In this document: positions 7,301-7,967 of the stretch, in pieces
Numbering within the stretch: the stretch's first letter is position 1
Layout: each line of letters starts with the position of its first letter
From: DASXHZ01 sp036488085
GTDB taxonomy: Bacteria; Acidobacteriota; Thermoanaerobaculia; Gp7-AA8
Assembly: GCA_036488085.1 (NCBI GenBank)
Contig: DASXHZ010000052.1
Location: 1 to 7,967 of the forward strand
DNA length: 7,967 bases
Reading direction: 5' to 3'
The notes under the pieces: generated by a model
What the model was told of the DNA's origin: nothing
The model's database searches: none
The model's input: only the letters and a program-made list of their open reading frames with translations
Position numbers and translations under genes: made by a program

Positions 7301-7967
7301 GCCCTGCGCCTGAACCGTGATGTTGCGGGTGAGATCGCCCTTCGTCACCGACGTGGCAACGTCGGCGATCGCGCGCACCTGGTTCGTCAGGTTCGCGGCG
7401 AGCTGGTTGACGTTGTCCGTCAGGTCGCGCCACGTGCCGGCGGCGCCGGGGACGTTCGCCTGGCCGCCCAGCTTCCCTTCGACGCCGACCTCGCGGGCAA
7501 CGCCGGTGACCTGATCGGCGAACGTGGCGAGCGTGTCGATCATCTCGTTGATCGTGTCGCCGAGCTCCGCGATCTCGCCGCGCGCCTCGACCGTCAGCTT
7601 CTGTTTCAGATTGCCGCGCGCGATTGCCGTCACGACCTTCGCGATGCCGCGCACCTGGTTCGTCAGGTTCGACGCCATCATGTTGACGTTGTCGGTCAGG
7701 TCCTTCCACGTGCCGGCCACGCCCTTCACCTGCGCCTGCCCGCCGAGCTTCCCTTCCGTACCGACCTCGCGCGCCACGCGCGTGACCTCCTCGGCGAAGG
7801 AGTTGAGCTGATCGACCATCGTGTTGATCGTGTTCTTCAGCTCCAGGATCTCGCCCTTGACGTCGACCGTGATCTTCTTCGACAGATCGCCGTTCGCGAC
7901 CGCCGTCGTCACCTGCGCGATGTTGCGCACCTGATTCGTCAGGTTCGACGCCATCATGTTGACGTTG
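4349..7967 (-). CDS. Poly-HAMP hybrid histidine kinase with GAF and three receivers, 5' end outside window
   Basis: At least 1205 residues are visible, and the frame stays open off the right edge (NVN precedes the internal Met at 7957), so the true start is outside. Numbering from that Met: HAMP units of 92 residues at 1-92 and 93-184 and a third, partial one at 185-243; a GAF domain at about 255-405; a Gln/Glu-rich coiled coil at about 405-505; HisKA with H518 in NMSHELRTPL; HATPase_c with N638 (LLGNAFKF), D679 (DTGIGI) and GGTGLGL (708-714); an Ala/Pro-rich linker at about 748-810; receivers at about 812-930 (D862), 934-1055 (D985) and 1080-1200 (D1133, T1163, K1185). All kinase boxes are intact. 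No membrane segment is seen in the visible part. The domain order resembles group III (Nik1/Os-1-like) kinases and their bacterial relatives, which use HAMP stacks as signal relays. No Hpt domain is present, so phosphate must pass directly or through a separate protein. The TGA stop (4349-4351) falls in the last unit of the octamer array. Confidence 0.95.
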   Translation of the reverse strand, partial: NVNMMASNLTNQVRNIAQVTTAVANGDLSKKITVDVKGEILELKNTINTMVDQLNSFAEEVTRVAREVGTEGKLGGQAQVKGVAGTWKDLTDNVNMMASNLTNQVRGIAKVVTAIARGNLKQKLTVEARGEIAELGDTINEMIDTLATFADQVTGVAREVGVEGKLGGQANVPGAAGTWRDLTDNVNQLAANLTNQVRAIADVATSVTKGDLTRNITVQAQGEVAALKDNINEMIRNLRETTSRNAEQDWLKTNLAKFTRMMQGQKNLTTVSQTILSELAPVVGAKHGVFYIMDQANAQADPVLKLAATYAYRERKNLSKQFQVGEGLVGQAAFEKQRILLTNAPDDYVEINSGLGEAKPMEIIILPIVFEGQVLAVMELATFQHFSETYQSFLDQLTESIGVVLNTIQANMRTEELLAQSQSLAEELQAQQEELTETNKRLEQQAKSLQASEELLKQQQEELQQSNEELEEKARLLQAQNEEVARKNDQVEQARKQLEEKARQLALTSKYKSEFLANMSHELRTPLNSLLILAKLLSDNPEKNLSDKQIDFAKTIHASGQDLLTLINDILDLSKIESGMMTVALSDLPYKELSDQMERTFRQVANDKQLDFNIDLAATLPQSIHTDPQRLQQVLKNLLGNAFKFTERGGVSMRIEPATGGWTPGHDTLDRAKNVIAFSVSDTGIGIAPDKQGIIFESFQQADPSTTRKFGGTGLGLSISREIARLLGGEIRVSSESGVGSTFTLYLPVSYVAPRRERNTDPGTSVAPPTSAASAPAIAAESAAPHRTVEQPTDGFVIIEETVPDDRDSIEPGDRSVLVIEDDVNFARILLEMAREKGFKGIVSTRGESGLALARRFKPDAITLDIALPDMEGWTVLDRLKHDRATRHIPVHIISGDEESSRALRLGAYAQVQKPVAKEALDEAFAKIKGFVERQNKSLLVIEDNEDQRNAISELIGGESDVDIVSASTGEEALDVLRHRRVDCMVLDLGLPDMSGFEFIDKLKNELHIEDIPIIVYTGRELSRKEETDLKKMADAIIIKDVRSPERLLDETALFLHRVEANLPAHKRQMLEHLHESDPVLAGKTALVVDDDMRNIYALTSLLERHKMKVLYAESGAEGIDQLQRNATDIDVVLMDVMMPEMDGYEAMRRIRDIDEFKSLPMIALTAKAMKGDREKCMEAGASDYITKPIDAQQLVSLLRVWLYR
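5609..5673. repeat. 65-bp palindromic REP/MITE-like element inside the kinase linker
   Basis: The ends are inverted repeats of GTGTRGCGCCGCCGA (5609-5623 against 5659-5673, 14 of 15 matching). Each half also contains its own palindrome, CGCCGCCGA with TCGGCGGCG: 5615-5633 around one central base and 5648-5667 around two. The element lies in frame in the Ala/Pro-rich linker between the HATPase domain and the first receiver of the hybrid kinase, where extra residues are tolerated. The layout (paired GC-rich palindromes with outer terminal repeats) is like REP/BIME elements or small MITEs. Only one copy is in the window, so dispersal elsewhere is inferred. Confidence 0.65.
7229..7957 (-). repeat. 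Tandem 276-bp HAMP-encoding repeats
   Basis: The coding DNA repeats with a period of 276 bp (92 codons): units at 7682-7957 and 7406-7681, then a diverging third unit from 7405 to about 7229 that passes into the GAF region. Each begins (protein sense) with an ANLTNQVR or SNLTNQVR segment, has a GxIxxL-type HAMP core, and ends AGTW(K/R)DLTDNVN. The base sequence is also very similar between units (for example around 7673-7700 and 7397-7424), so expansion or contraction by homologous recombination is plausible. More units probably lie beyond the right edge. Confidence 0.9.

Noticed and set aside
6627..7709. Minus-strand 360-residue frame inside the poly-HAMP kinase
   Set aside because: Another frame of the same strand as the real kinase; composition is Arg/Gly/Asp-rich with no domains.

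Overview
The window reads as a chromosomal fragment of a GC-rich environmental bacterium. The TPR-protein style, the very large poly-HAMP hybrid kinase, the CheR/CheB genes without other chemotaxis genes, and the short-period extragenic repeats (GTTACGAR octamers, GTGACTR heptamers) all suggest Acidobacteriota or a similar soil phylum. That placement is inference from style; no marker gene is present.

Layout: at the left edge the 3' end of a plus-strand TPR protein gene (2-1033, 5' end outside) runs tail to tail into a minus-strand signalling operon, and the two stop codons overlap within an 18-bp stretch of short repeats. In transcription order (right to left) the operon holds: (1) a giant soluble hybrid histidine kinase with tandem HAMP repeats, GAF, coiled coil, HisKA/HATPase and three receivers (4349-7967, 5' end outside); (2) a 254-bp intergenic spacer made almost wholly of 8-bp repeats arranged in two inverted-repeat blocks; (3) a CheR-type methyltransferase (3243-4094); (4) a receiver-less CheB methylesterase (2599-3246); (5) a REC-PAS-histidine kinase (1016-2602). 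Genes 3-4 and 4-5 are joined by 4-bp ATGA overlaps, so translational coupling is likely.

Working model: the poly-HAMP kinase is the main sensor or phosphorelay hub. CheR and CheB form a reversible methylation pair, and the REC-PAS kinase links receiver input to a second kinase output. No MCP, CheA or CheW lies in the window, so the methylation target is unknown; the HAMP/coiled-coil kinase is the obvious local candidate (inference). The set resembles an unfused version of the CheB-CheR-PAS-kinase fusion proteins found in many bacteria.

The most unusual DNA is non-coding or recently inserted: the octamer array that runs from the kinase stop codon to the cheR start codon and contains a duplicated copy of the kinase 3' end; a 65-bp REP/MITE-like palindromic element lying in frame in the kinase linker (5609-5673); and the heptamer repeat that supplies the stop codons of both convergent genes. 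No tRNA, rRNA, transposase or CRISPR was found.
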